A stretch of DNA of 64,000 bases, taken from Cristatella mucedo (taxonomy: Eukaryota; Bryozoa; Phylactolaemata; Cristatellidae). Of the stretch, positions 12,248 to 24,440 are shown one piece after another (position 1 is the first letter of the stretch; each line of letters starts with the position of its first letter). Made by a program: the position numbers and the translations under genes. The stretch is from contig WPIO01000082.1 of NCBI GenBank assembly GCA_009760855.2, positions 1,157,001 to 1,221,000 of the forward strand, given 5' to 3'. The notes below the pieces were generated by a model. The model did no database searches and had not been told where the DNA came from. It saw only the letters and a program-made list of their open reading frames with translations.

Positions 12248-12441
12248 GTTGGGCTGACTACAAGAACGGCTTTGGTGATGTTGAGCACGAGTATTGGCTG
12301 GGCTTGGAACGTATTTACCGGCTCACTAGTTCTGTAAAGCCAAAGTTGAATATATACTTGGATGACTTCACTGGAGCCTCGAGGATGGCGAACTACACTT
12401 TCATGAGTGTGACTGAGGAAACAAACTTTTACACTTTGGCG
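12248..12441 (+). CDS. FReD-A, fibrinogen-domain exon 2
   Basis: This exon encodes about 65 residues that continue the fibrinogen-like domain. It completes a glycine codon and then gives WADYKNGFGD, EYWLGLERIYRLTS, LNIYLDDFTG and TEETNFYTLA. These match the usual FReD order GWADYKxGFGD...EFWLG...IxxLT...L.DF.G. The acceptor is GTTTTAG|GT (AG at 12246-12247). The donor is GGCG|GTGAGA after 12441, phase 0. The 5.46 kb intron before it holds LINE fragments. No frameshift or stop is present, so the exon looks functional. I found no paralogous copy of this exon downstream of the second gene's first fibrinogen exon. Confidence 0.95.
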
Positions 12442-13805
12442 GTGAGACAGATAATAGGATAATACTTTAATGATGTTGTGTAGTTATTATCTTTGCATTG
12501 GTATAATCTACACTTGCTGGTTGTGTAGGTCAATGAACCGTACAATATCATTTCAAATTAAAACCAGCGAATCTCAGAGTCAAGGAATTATGCGATGAAT
12601 TGTTTATTTTAAACAGATCCAGAACAGTCATCGATTACTTCAGTCCGAGCTTCTCAGCAATTAGTGCATGAACTACGATAACAACCGTGTAAATCCAAGC
12701 ATATAATGTCAGACTGTGATAGCCCAACATCTTACACTATTTTTAGCAACTAAGAAAGTGACGCCTTTGGTGCCGTTAAACAAACAAAGCACTTTTTCAT
12801 GGAATGATAATTATAGGAGATTACATAAAATGCACATGTTGTTATCGTGTGATGATGCGTACGTGTTTTTCCCTACTTAATATGCACAATATTTGAGGGC
12901 GAATAGATGTATGCAGGCGGGCAATTATGCAACGGAAGGGATGCCCTGTAATAGCCATGACAGTAGCTTTCTAAGCAGCAGCTGATTTAGCCAGGCATTC
13001 TCGTGAGTTTCCTTTGAGTTCTTGATTAGGAAAACTAAATCTTAAGCTTCATCAATCATCAGCTCCTTTTTGCCTGGAGAAATTACACCATGAAGATTAA
13101 ATTTGTTTGTACACGATCGTCAAGAGATTGGTAACTGTAACGCCTTCGAGTGTTAGTCTGCCTAGATTTACTCAGCTGGAAACAGCCCCTATAAGCATCT
13201 AAGATGTATACTAGCTTCTCATGTAAGCCCATAGCTAGATGGACAGATGAAATTTCTTATGTCGTAGACGCTTCGTGTCAGACTTACAATTACATCAGTG
13301 AACTTAATAATTCTTTTGCAGCAATATTGTAAAAATATTGCTCATTCAGCAGGTGGAAAAATGGCATGAGTAGTTGCTTGCTGTACATGAAATCTTGGCT
13401 CATATGGGAAATATGCGACACACGGGAAAAACCTCGTGTGTACACAGTGCTCCTAATTTTTGCGCTTATGCGTGTTGGCACTGAGAACTTTATTACTAAT
13501 CAACGGGCATGCTTCATTTCCAGAATGTCATTGTACCTAGACAAAGATTGAGTGGTCGTACTATCCCATTTTATATTTCTTAACGTTACAGCTATTAGGC
13601 TCGAGATCATAGTTAAATCTGCTTGGTTATGCATATGTCAATATTCTTGTGTGATGAACTTCCCATAGAAGCATTTTCATTGTAAATAATCAGCTCTGCT
13701 GGATATTTATGCCTATAATCTAAACCGGCCTTCATCAGGAGCATTTATAAACGCCGTCTATTCTTAATTATTGAGATTCTGAGTATTACTAGGTGTGTCT
13801 AGTTT
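12442..13805. other. Intron 2 of FReD-A, first part, nothing recognised
   Basis: Unassigned AT-rich sequence. Short open frames on both strands near 13290-13551 overlap each other and show no domain. Confidence 0.4.
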
Positions 13806-14235
13806 ATAATAATAATAATAATAATTTTGATAAAGCGCCCTCAGAGAACTTAATCTCTTTCTAGGCGCTTTACATTTGCTGCAAAGTGATACGCAATAGA
13901 ATAGTAAGTAAAATCATGCTTGAAAAACAAACAAAATGAATAACATGGTTAGGGGTTACATGCACTGGGTCAGCATGCAAATGTGGTTAGTGGCAGCATG
14001 AACAGTGTCAGCACGCATAAGCACATCGAGGACGAATCACAAGGACCCACTAAATGCTGTCCTAAATAGGTATGTTTTTAAGTTTCTTTTAAATGTGGTC
14101 AGGTCAGGGGATGTTCTGATGCAGGTCGGGAGGGAGTTCCAGGCTGTGGGAGCATACGAGCTAAATGCACGGTCTCCAAAGGATTTAAGGTTTGTACGAG
14201 GTATTTCTAGACTGTTGGATATTAGTTTATAATTA
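13806..14235 (-). mobile_element. LINE F1 3' end, 5' truncated
   Basis: An (AAT)n tail and the intact stem-loop arms AAAGCGCC/GGCGCTTT lie at 13830-13875, then the 3' UTR. The minus-strand frame at 14037-14240 encodes RTNLKSFGDRAFSSYAP, WNSLPTCIRTSPDLTTFKRN and LFRTAFSGSL, the F1 C-terminus. It is one of the better preserved tails, truncated near 14235. Confidence 0.9.
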
Positions 14236-14594
14236 ACCATAACGATTCAACATGCATTTTAGCTATTTGAAGACCTTGGAGCTCTTTCCCTGAGTTCATC
14301 AGCACGTTAGCTGTGCATTGCAATAAGTACAGGTTTCTCTAGTTGGCAGTGCAATTTGGGCATACATTGCATCGGCTCAGATGTTTTGTAATATAATAAC
14401 CTCGACCACTGAAGACCCACAGAGGATCCACGTATCATCCTCAGTAAGCTTTCTCGCCCGTACCAGAGATATTTCAACAGGTATCTACTGCGATGCGATC
14501 TTCATTTATTCCATAGTTCCACGTGTCATCACTTTGGCACGTGAAAGCAATTCTAACTAGAATTGAATGTCTTATTTCCAGCACACCTAGTAGT

Positions 14595-14790
14595 TTAGTA
14601 CCAAACAGTCAACTCATTAACTAGAACTAAGAAAATACGTGACCAGAATTGGTGCGTCTTAAGCTGCAACTTAAAAGATGCAACGTCATTGCTAGTAGTG
14701 ACCGTGGGCAGAAGCCAGTTCAATTCTATTTGTGCGGATTCACTGAAGGTTATTTTTCTAGAAGACTTCAAATTAATGCGATGGACAGTA
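14595..14790 (-). mobile_element. Possible C-terminal LINE fragment of another family
   Basis: The minus-strand frame reads GHLTVHRINLKSSRK, then NWLLPTVTTSNDVASFKLQL and KTHQF. This recalls the R..LKTYG..AFS...WNxLP...S..SFKxxLKTHLF end of CR1/L2-type ORF2, but GDRAF and WNSLP are not preserved. Spurious similarity is possible. Confidence 0.35.
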
Positions 14791-15503
14791 AGATGGCCCC
14801 AACTTGAGAAACTTGCAGTATGAGAGCAAACTTGAAAAACAAGGAGGTCGAATAGGCATGCATGTACAACCGAGTTAAGTAAATTTTGAGGCAACTAGTA
14901 TCACGAAATCACTTCGATGCGTAATAGGAAAAGTGAAGCTCCAAAGAAAGTATTGTGCCTGGGAGCGTTTGCTGGATGAGCCACTGATTGTTGTACCTGC
15001 TGCAGACGTTTACTGGGAAAAGCTAAGAGAACAGAAGAAAGGGTATTGCAATAATCTGGAAGCGATGACTCGAGCGTATGAACTAGTTTGATGGCTCTTG
15101 TTGAGCATACCTACTCATTCAGATTCTGTGTTTTTTATATCCTTCTCACCATTGGCAACTATATCTATGCGAGCTCGGTCGACTCAGTATTTCCTTAAAG
15201 ACCCTGGAATTGCTATCGGCAATCGATAAACTGTATGCCTAAGTGGCCATGGGAACATTGCACAAGGCATGTTGACAGGCCAAAGAAAACTATATTTATT
15301 ATATTTTTTTAAATTTCAAAACTTAGTGATTAATTGAGGTGAAGGTTACAGTGATTTTCCCATTTTAATAAAAGCTTAATCAAATAATTTGTTAGCAACA
15401 TCTGCTTTTGCTTGCATAGATTTTGACGCAGCTGTTGTGTTTTTTTGAACAGTAACATAACTTACGGATAGTCTTAACCCAGTTTGCATTTGTTCTTCTT
15501 CAG
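14791..15503. other. Intron 2 of FReD-A, last part, nothing recognised
   Basis: Unassigned sequence up to the pyrimidine tract before exon 3. No feature supported. Confidence 0.4.
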
Positions 15504-15639
15504 CTGGGTACATATTCTGGTGATGCAGGTGACCCATTTGGTACGGGCACTATTCAGCAATCATCGGGCATGAAATTCACAACATTCGATAGCGACAACG
15601 ATTTACGCGCAGGTGGAAATTGTGCTATTTTGTTTAAAG
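15504..15639 (+). CDS. FReD-A, fibrinogen-domain exon 3 (calcium-site exon)
   Basis: The exon encodes 45 full codons plus one base. LGTYSGDAGDPFGTG is followed by SSGMKFTTFDSDND and GGNCAILFK. The FDSDND stretch matches the calcium-binding DxDxD loop of FReDs. The cysteine in NCA is expected to pair with the one in exon 4. The acceptor is preceded by a pyrimidine run, TTTGTTCTTCTTCAG, and joins exon 2 in phase 0 (YTLA/LGTYSG). The donor is AAAG|GTAATT, phase 1. The next intron is about 10.2 kb and is heavily loaded with LINE F1. Confidence 0.95.
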
Positions 15640-16073
15640 GTAATTGCCAAATTTTATCCTGAAAGAAATTTCTCTAATCATGTGCTATTAATCCCTGTAT
15701 TGTTAGGGAAACGTAGCAATGAAGATCAGTCTGATAGACTGCAATTAAGGGTCATTGGAAGATATTTAAAAACAGCACATTAATTATGATTATTACCTTA
15801 ATATGGCAGATTGTTATCTTTGGATTATTTTGCCGGCAACATAGACCATATCAGTGAGTCCACCTACAAAGTAAAATCCAAGTTGCACTCTTTAATATCA
15901 ATTCCTTGCTTTACGGTAGCATCTAACTTTAAGCGTGAGCACATCGACGTTATTTTTAAGTTCGTATCTTAGTCCTCGGACAATGATAGCAATATAGACC
16001 ATATATTTACTGTTCTTGACCATATATTTACTGCTCTCTGTAGTTGTTCTTTACTGTGCATATACTTGCTGTA

Positions 16074-16318
16074 GGTGAGCCGTGATAGCATTCTAGGTAA
16101 GGCCGTCTCTCTTCATGACTTAGGTCCCGAGGTTATCGGTTCGAATCATGCAGTGGGCAATACTATAATGCCGCTGCAAGCGGTGGCGAAAGCAATAAAG
16201 AGTCTTCTGTCGATATACAAAAGAGCTGCTCAATCAGCTAGTATTTTGATTCTTCTTTTGGAGTGTCTAGAGTTATTGGTGCCTATCATAATTACAAATA
16301 TAAATAATAATCATATAC
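16074..16318 (+). mobile_element. tRNA-derived SINE
   Basis: A box-B match GGTTCGAATC (16138-16147) is preceded by a weak box A in GATAGCATTCTAGGTAAGG (16085-16102). Together they form a tRNA-like head of about 80 bases at 16074-16160. A tRNA-unrelated body and an AT-rich end (AAATATAAATAATAATCA) follow, abutting the F1 tail at 16319. It cannot fold as a normal tRNA gene by inspection, so a SINE is preferred. The tail does not obviously match F1. Confidence 0.6.
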
Positions 16319-16960
16319 TTAATAAAACACCCCCATATAACTCATTCTCTTTCTAGGTGCTTTACATTTGCTGCAAAGGAAACACGACGGAATTATGAGT
16401 GGTGTTATGCTTGAAAAACAACATTGATAATATGGTTAGGGGTGACACGCATACGGTCAGCATGCAAGTGTGGTTAGTGACAGCATGCAGAGTGCGATCA
16501 AGCATAAGTACATAAGGGGAAAATCACAGGACCCACTAAATTCTGTCATTAATAGGTGCGTTTTTAGTTTTTATAAATGCGGTCAAGTCAGGGGATGTCG
16601 TGACGGAAGTCAGGAGTGAGTTCTAAGCTTTAGGAACATACGAACTAAATGCACGATCTCAAAAGGATTTGAGGTTTGCACGAGGTATAGGTAAACAGTT
16701 AAATTCTGAAAGCGTGTGGCTCAATACTTAACCTGGTGGGGGAATACATCTGATAGGTAGGCTGGAGCCAAAGAATGAAGGGACCTTAAAGTGAGCGACA
16801 AAACTTTGATTTCAATCCGTTGCTTAACTGGTAGCCAGTGCAGGTCGGTAAGAAGTAGTGTGATGTAGCAACTATGACCCTCGAAATTTAAAAGCCAGCT
16901 GTAGCTTTGCACCAGCAGTAAGTGCCTAATAGCAGATGCCACTAGCTGATAAAACTATCG
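16319..16960 (-). mobile_element. LINE F1 3' end
   Basis: Reversed terminal region (CTCATTCTCTTTCTAGGTGCTTTACATTTGCTGCAAAGG), 3' UTR, then coding remnants. The minus frame at 16721-16942 gives LLTDLHWLPVKQRIEIKVL and SLHSLAPAYLSD, the F1 C-terminal segment. Antisense in FReD-A intron 3. Confidence 0.85.
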
Positions 16961-17524
16961 TGTCTTTAGACTGAGGCGTTTTCCAGTACCTGTTACACAG
17001 GATTTATAACTAATTATTAGGAATTTTACTCATGACCTAAATAACTGTACCAGCATCCGCCAAGTTGCCCTATTTGTTCCTAACAGAGTGACTGAAACGA
17101 GTAGTGTCACACCAATTAAGCCCAGTTATTAGAACTTCAAACCTAGCAAGTAAGTTCCATTCATTTTTTGGATTAAATCACTAGCCACTGCTGAGTTATG
17201 GCTTCTATTACCAACATTAGGCACTTTGAAGCAAAACTTTACACGAAGTGAATGACAAGACAAAACCGTTTAACCCAGGAACTGCTAAGCCTGACCAAAA
17301 ATTTGACTCGTGAATAAAGGAGTATTTTGCGCAATAGCTAAACGACCTCTCGCTAGTGGACCAAATCACATAATTCAAGTCTGCCTACCTTTAGCTATAT
17401 AAAATTGCCAAATGTAGACTTCCTGAGATTATAGGTACAGCTGCAAAGAGGCTAATACATCATTCTCATCCCATCTATGAATTGTAACTCGCTTCTCGCA
17501 GTTTATGTTTCTGCAGTAACTTAA
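16961..17524. other. Intron sequence, nothing recognised
   Basis: No feature supported; possibly further decayed F1. Confidence 0.35.
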
Positions 17525-18245
17525 TTTTTACTTAAAATTTTGCATTTATATTGTGCCATAAAACTACCTTATGTAGCTCTAGGCACTTTAAGTTTGCAGT
17601 AAAACAGTTATTATCTAATTGTTGATAGCAACATCGACATGCCAGTAAGCATAACATGGTTAGAGGTGGCATATACAGTGTCAACATTTGAACATCCTTG
17701 GGATTAGCAGAAACGGTGTCGGCACTCATAACCACCGAAAAAGGAAAAAGAACAAGGAACCACCTAGTGCTTTTAGGTACACATTAGATTTTAGCTTCCT
17801 TTTAATTTCGTCGTCGGTGGATGCCATTAAGGCAGTGAGGTGAGAGCTTCATGCCTTGAGATCATGGTAGCAGAAGGCGCGGTCTCACAGGATTTGAGGT
17901 TCATAAGAGGTCTAGACAAAACGATTAGAATCAAATAAGCTGTTGTGGGGTGTAATTCTAATAAGAAAAGAGCCAAGGAGCGACGAGCCCTAAAAATTAA
18001 TTGTAGAATATTAAAGTTGATATGCTGCTTAATTGACAACCAGCGCACGTCGGCAAGAGCTTAGGTGATGTGGCAACTGCGACGCACACGACAGAAATGC
18101 GTAGCTGCAGAGCTCTGAACCGATAGAAAGTAACCGATTGCACGTGCCGCTAGACCAGCAACCAGTGAGTTACAGAAGTTGAAAGAGGACGTCTCAAATG
18201 AAAAGAATGGAATAATTTGGATGTAATAAGGTTAGTCACAATGCA
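17525..18245 (-). mobile_element. LINE F1 3' end, old copy
   Basis: The minus strand shows the degraded 3' UTR (ATAACATGGTTAGAGGTGGCAT) and C-terminal remnants (LEIKQHINFNILQLIFRARR-like, 17827-18048). The GCTAGACCAGCAACCAGTGAGTTACAGAAGT block is shared with 55785-55805. It ends where the next F1 tail begins. Confidence 0.75.
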
Positions 18246-18725
18246 TTTATATAGTGTCCTCAGGGAACTCAATCTCTTTCCAGGCATTTTACAATTACTA
18301 CAACAGATGTAGTATCCCTACCTTAACAAACCCGATTTTTTTAAACTTTACATTCTGAAAGTAGGCAGACTTGACTGTGGAGCTATTGTGGCCGTCTATT
18401 AATAGGTCAATTTGGAACTGGAAACCCAGGTTCCGTTCAGGCTGAAAGAGATTTGCTAGAATAGCCAGTTTTGAGTGTTAAACTTTTTAATTTAAGAGTC
18501 AAACCTGGCTTGTGAATAACTAGTAAAACAACTTTATCAAAATTTGATTCGAAAAGTGTACTTCTATCCGTGCGTAAATGTTATGAATATATTCAGCAAG
18601 GAAGTTGGGAGCATGTGTAGTGAAGGATGGCCAGCATGGATTAAAGCACAGGTACTGTGATCTATCACATGGAACGAAGTAAAAGTCTAGCTTGTTCTAG
18701 GCAATCGCATCGGCAAGAGAGATGG
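18246..18725 (-). mobile_element. LINE F1 fragment with tail joined to an internal segment
   Basis: It begins with the F1 tail (GTGTCCTCAGGGAACTCAATCTCTTTCCAGGCATTTTAC) and then jumps to the region upstream of the C-terminal segment (TAGGCAGACTTGACTGTGGAGCT, cf. 38935-39000). The C-terminal coding part is deleted. It is followed at once by a GA microsatellite. Confidence 0.7.
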
Positions 18726-18726
18726 C

Positions 18727-18732
18727 GAGAGA

Positions 18733-18763
<31 letters not shown>

Positions 18764-18765
18764 CC
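18727..18765. repeat. GA microsatellite
   Basis: About 17 GA units with two interruptions, directly after the 5' end of an antisense F1 fragment. Confidence 0.9.
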
Positions 18766-18959
18766 ACTGAAAGAGTTTAGATATTGAAAAAAGCGGACCA
18801 ACTACTGAGCCAGAAGTAACCTGTAGTTCAGTAGTTCATCGGATAAGTTAGTCTGTATGCACCTATACTCTGCAGTTACCCGTTTAGATACAAGTTAAAT
18901 TATTGAAGTGCAGCTCCAGTGAAACCCAGACGGGAGGTGAGGCGCTCGAGATAGGTTTG

Positions 18960-21735
18960 AAAATCAATAATGCAATGGAATGCATCTCCACCAGCAACTC
19001 CAAATATCTACAAAGGCAACGTGGGTGTGACATACTGGAAATTGTTCAGCCCTCTGACAACCTATGCAGCCATTGGTATGGATTCGGTAGCCAACCTTAT
19101 TCATCACTTATTTTTTATCCCACCTACTAATACACGATCTTCCTTAAATTGCTAGCCGGTTGCAGTTACCTCAAATCGGCCGTTTGAATCTAAAGTTTTG
19201 AGATTATCCAACAGCAAGCTACCAAAGGTGGCAGTAGTAATTTCTCTCCAATGTACCAACTCCACTGTTATCTCAATTTTTTCTGATCTCATTTCGATTC
19301 TGTTTGCAATAAAATGATCATTTCTTGTTATTGGCGATTGCAATGCTCATTTCGATAACTTGTCTGACGATTTTGGCACCAAATTTACTGACTGAAGGTC
19401 TCTTGTGGCTCACTTGCATGACCATATGCACATCAAGGGTCACAAGCTCGACCAACTTTTCTCCTACAACTAAATGTTGTCTTCGATAATTGTTAAACAA
19501 TTTGGCTTATCTGAACCTATGCAGATCTCATTACATCGACAACTTTTGCCCTCTTGTTATCTAAAATCACATGTAAATAATAATACTAATAGCTTGAGAA
19601 GGCGCCCTCGGAGAACTCAATCTCTTTCTTAGCACTTTACATTTGCTGCACAGGAAACAAAATTGGATGGTTGGTGGTAGACTGCTGGATAATCACAAAG
19701 AATTAACGTAGCTAGGGGTGAAATTTCCAGGATCAGCATGCAAATGTGGCAAGTAGCAGCATGTACAGCATCAGCAGGCATAAACACATAAAGGATGAGT
19801 CGCAGGGACCCACTAAATGCAGCAATACATATGTGGGTTCTGAATTTCTTTTTAAATATCGTCAAGTCAACGGGTGTCATGATGGAAGTCGGGAGTGAGT
19901 TCAACAGTTTTGGAGCATGCAAACTAAAGGCACGGTCTCCAAAGGATTAGAGGTTATGTTTGTAACTGGGAATGGCAAAAAGTTAGATTCCGAATAGCAA
20001 AACCTGAATACCCTTAACATCGATGCTGGATGGCCGATTATTCTTGCTTCACTTCTGCTGCTCCATCCCTGTTCTGATCTGTCATCATTGGCAGATTGCA
20101 ATGAGACGGAACTGGCCCACATTCTCAAAAAGTGTGCATCTCTCACAAAGAGAACTGTGTGCCCTTGCCCAGACGACCCAGGGTTTACAACAGAAATTAA
20201 ACTAGCTAGGTCTTCGAAGCTAAAGTTTGAAAATGGATACACAACATCAGCACTAACTTTTCATTGTCAGGCATAGGAAGACTACTATAAATCATGCTAA
20301 TCAATCCATGTTAATGCCCAGTCTAGCTTCTCTGAAACTGTTGCTGAATTATAGATGCTCATCCTAAATGCTGATGTCAACGATCCACCAAGTGTCCTAC
20401 CGCTCACAGTTAGTTACTTGCCTAGTGATCGTGTGATGATACATCTGATCGCTTCCTTAGCTTCTTTGTCGACAAGATAGACACAGTCCAGGAGTCCATC
20501 ACTGAGGTGGCGGCATCCCCCTGGAATCCATTAATCAATTCAATGCAGCACCTCAATGTCTACATTCAAGGAGCAACTAACAGTCTCGTTCTGTAGCCCT
20601 TATCCCAACAAAAAAACAACTAGACATTTAGACTTTAATACCACCCGCCTGCGTCTACGATGTATAGATCTGCTGCTTCCATGCAAAATAATACCATAAA
20701 TATGTTATAACTCGCAGTTCATGTCCCAGCACCTTTTAAAAAGGCCACGGTCAGGCCATAATCAAGGAAGTCACACTAGAATAAGAGAACTTGAGCTACG
20801 TATGCTAAGTCTCTTAATTACCGTTTCCATTAAAAACACAGGAACGAGTCGTGGCAGACCAGGTGAATTCATGTATTAATTCTTCAAATCTCAATGAAAG
20901 ATTGAGTTTAGGATTGTAGCAAATCACTCCACAGAGTGAGTATTACTTCGGGTGTATGATGGCCTGCTTAGATGTGCAGATTTAGGTAGAGTCTCTTTTT
21001 TCTCGATATTTTGGCAGCTTTTAATACTATAAATCACCAAGTCCTTCTTGAGCGCCTCTCATTTCGCCTGGGAATCATTGGCACTGCACTGCAATGGTTC
21101 AGGTCCTATCTCATTTGGAGGCGCCATATCATCCTCGTGAATTTGCAAAGATGACCTGAGGAACCTCTGATGTATGGGGTACCTCAAAGCTCTGTACTCG
21201 GCTCTCATCTTTTCACTGTTTATACTTTCCCACTCGTCGATGTGGTTGCCAGACACATTCTAGGCTTTCACTTCTATACAGATGACACTCCGTTGCACTT
21301 TAAGCTTAACCCCTCCCAACCCTGAAGCTTGTCGAATTCTCTCAGCTACCTTGCTGCGTGTAATGATGAAATCCGCAAATTGATTGCAAATTCTTGTTAA
21401 TTTGAATATTGACTAAACAAAATTGCCAATCTTGGGCAAACCAAGTGCAATTTAGAAATTGGAAAGTTTACATACACACTTGGCTTGCCACCACATATCC
21501 TGGTAAATCTGCACGAAATCTAGTTGTCATGTTCCGAAGTGATCTTTCATTGGGCGACCACCACATCAGATACACAGTCAAGTCTGTGAACGTTCACCTA
21601 CATAATGAAGCTAAAACTCGGGCTTATTCAAACAAAGATGTTGCATCTAGATAGGTTGGGATGGCTGGAAAGGACGTGCTACGGTACGGCAGCACTAAAG
21701 TTGCTCACAGTACTCAAAGAGTTTCACAAGTCAGT
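18960..21735 (+). mobile_element. LINE F1, endonuclease plus RT, interrupted by a nested F1 tail
   Basis: The plus strand carries the APE endonuclease core (GDCNAHFDNLSDDFG near 19320-19370) followed by the HxHIKGHKLDQ region, the linker, and RT motifs PLKTQERVVADQVNSCI and QMTLxxLS-like pieces to about 21660. Bases 19567-19991 are a separate minus-strand F1 end. Sequence before (AAAATCACATGTAAA) and after (GAATAGCAAAACCTGAATAC) joins to match 62045-62085. Frameshifts and stops throughout; sense orientation in FReD-A intron 3. Confidence 0.8.
19567..19991 (-). mobile_element. LINE F1 3' end nested inside a plus-strand F1
   Basis: It starts TAATAATACTAATAG, then the reversed stem-loop (GGCGCCCTCGGAGAACTCAATCTCTTTCTTAGC), the 3' UTR and the C-terminal frame at 19629-19922 (LNSLPTSIMTPVDLTIFKKK). 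It ends inside the C-terminal segment near 19990, a classic 5' truncation. Confidence 0.85.
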
Positions 21736-22876
<1,141 letters not shown>

Positions 22877-23038
22877 CGAAGAGTATATTTTATTTCGGAC
22901 AGTAATGATATAAATTGTATTAAGGTTTTGCGATTTTTATTTAACCATTGATGTGGCTCATGGCACACACTTCAGGCTTAATAAGAGTACTTTTAGTTAA
23001 AATACACCAATCTTTGAATATCTCGCTTGCATGGAGCT

Positions 23039-23290
23039 TCGACAAAAAACGAGGGAGATAGTAAGCAAGAGAGTGAGAAAGTGAGAGAGAGAGTGTAAAA
23101 GAAAAAGAGACAGAGAGAGAGAGGGCGAGAAAGAGACGGAGCGGAAGAGGAAGAGGGAGAGAGAGAGGGAGAGAGAGTGAGGGAGAGAAAGAGAGTGAGA
23201 GAGAGAGAGTGAGAGAGTGTGATGTGGAACGTGTCAGAGAGACAGTGAGAGAAAGCGTTTAACCTTTGAGAGAGAGAGAGAGAAAGTGGG
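23039..23290. repeat. Degenerate purine-rich GA tract
   Basis: About 250 bases of nearly all-purine sequence on the plus strand (GAGAG with GTGAG, GGGAG, AAAGAG interruptions). It begins 167 bases after the pure GA tract and looks like a decayed extension of it. Confidence 0.85.
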
Positions 23291-23929
23291 TATCAACAGC
23301 AAACGCTTAAGCATCGACCTTGTAAAATGGTTGCAGCGAGCAAACGGCAGATATATTGCTAGCAAGATTTTCAATGGAAATAGTCTCACCTTCCTTAGTA
23401 TTTAAGTGCATAAACTAGTCTGAAGCATCCAAAAGAAAGCCGGTGTTTGAGTACGTAGCACTAACCGTCCTGCTCTGGAGCTGAAGTCACACTTGTCTGG
23501 TCGAAGGGCGAGAAGGGCTTCAAGCATACTTTCTCCGTTTGTCGACTCATCATACTTGAAGTTTAATAATAAATAAGTGATGCTGTTGCTTGGCTGCTGT
23601 TAGCCGTGCCGGTATGACTGATGCTGCGATTACCTAAACTAGTTCAGTTGTGACTGGCATGTATTTACCGTCGCCAATGCCTCCAATGGGCTCGATTACT
23701 TAAGGTGCTTATTATCGTTAGAAAACATTTTTTAGCAATTTTATTTATTTCTGGAAATCACGGTCGAAACACACATGCTAAGCTAATGTATCTGCTCCAG
23801 TCTGATTTAACTAATCTACGAGAACGAAAAGCCAATACTAGAAAAATGGAGAGGCGATAATTGCAACCAGCATGTGATTTGTCCTTTACGGCAAATGCAT
23901 GCTGACTTTGCGCATGCTGTCATAAACTA

Positions 23930-24105
23930 TATTTTCATTTAGACCTTGTGCATGTCACCCCCAACCATGCTATGCTTGATGTCATTGAGTGTGCTACCAA
24001 TTATCAATCAATCACTCTTCCTTTGCTGCAAATGTAAAGTACCAAGAAAGAAATTGAGTTATCCGAGGGTCCATTATCAAATGCAACACTATTTCATTGC
24101 ATTAG
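23930..24105 (+). mobile_element. LINE F1 3' UTR and tail
   Basis: CTTGTGCATGTCACCCCCAACCATG, then TTGCTGCAAATGTAAAGTACC, then the stem-loop region AGAAAGAAATTGAGTTATCC and TTATCAAATGCAACA. Sense in FReD-A intron 3; only the end of the element is left. Confidence 0.75.
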
Positions 24106-24244
24106 TACAGTCCTGTCCACACGCGGTCAGAAATTTAGTACTTGTTAATAGAAGGAGGTGATATCATACAGTTGCAGGCATATATGTGATTGAGTGTATA
24201 ACCCTCATCGTGAGTGGGGTAATGCACATAATCCATGTGAATAA

Positions 24245-24440
24245 ATGAGTTAGTTTACAAATAAAAGCTCTTGGAGCATTAAATAAGTTGTCAAAATGAA
24301 ATTGTGAATCGCTAAAATTACCCTAAGCAAAGAATTATCGTTTATTCGCACGCTCAATTGAAATGAGATCAGAGAAACCTGAAATAAAGAATGACTCGGT
24401 ACCCAATGACGACATTTAACTGCCACCATTATCAATTTGT
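24245..24440 (-). mobile_element. LINE F1 endonuclease fragment
   Basis: The minus strand matches 40740-40920 word by word in places (AAGTTGTCAAAATGA, TTGAAATGAGATCAGAGAAACCTGA, TGCCACCATTATC). It is the F1 APE-endonuclease region. Confidence 0.65.

Noticed and set aside
16074-16160. A true tRNA gene
   Set aside because: Box B is perfect, but I could not pair an acceptor stem or anticodon arm, and a SINE-like body follows.
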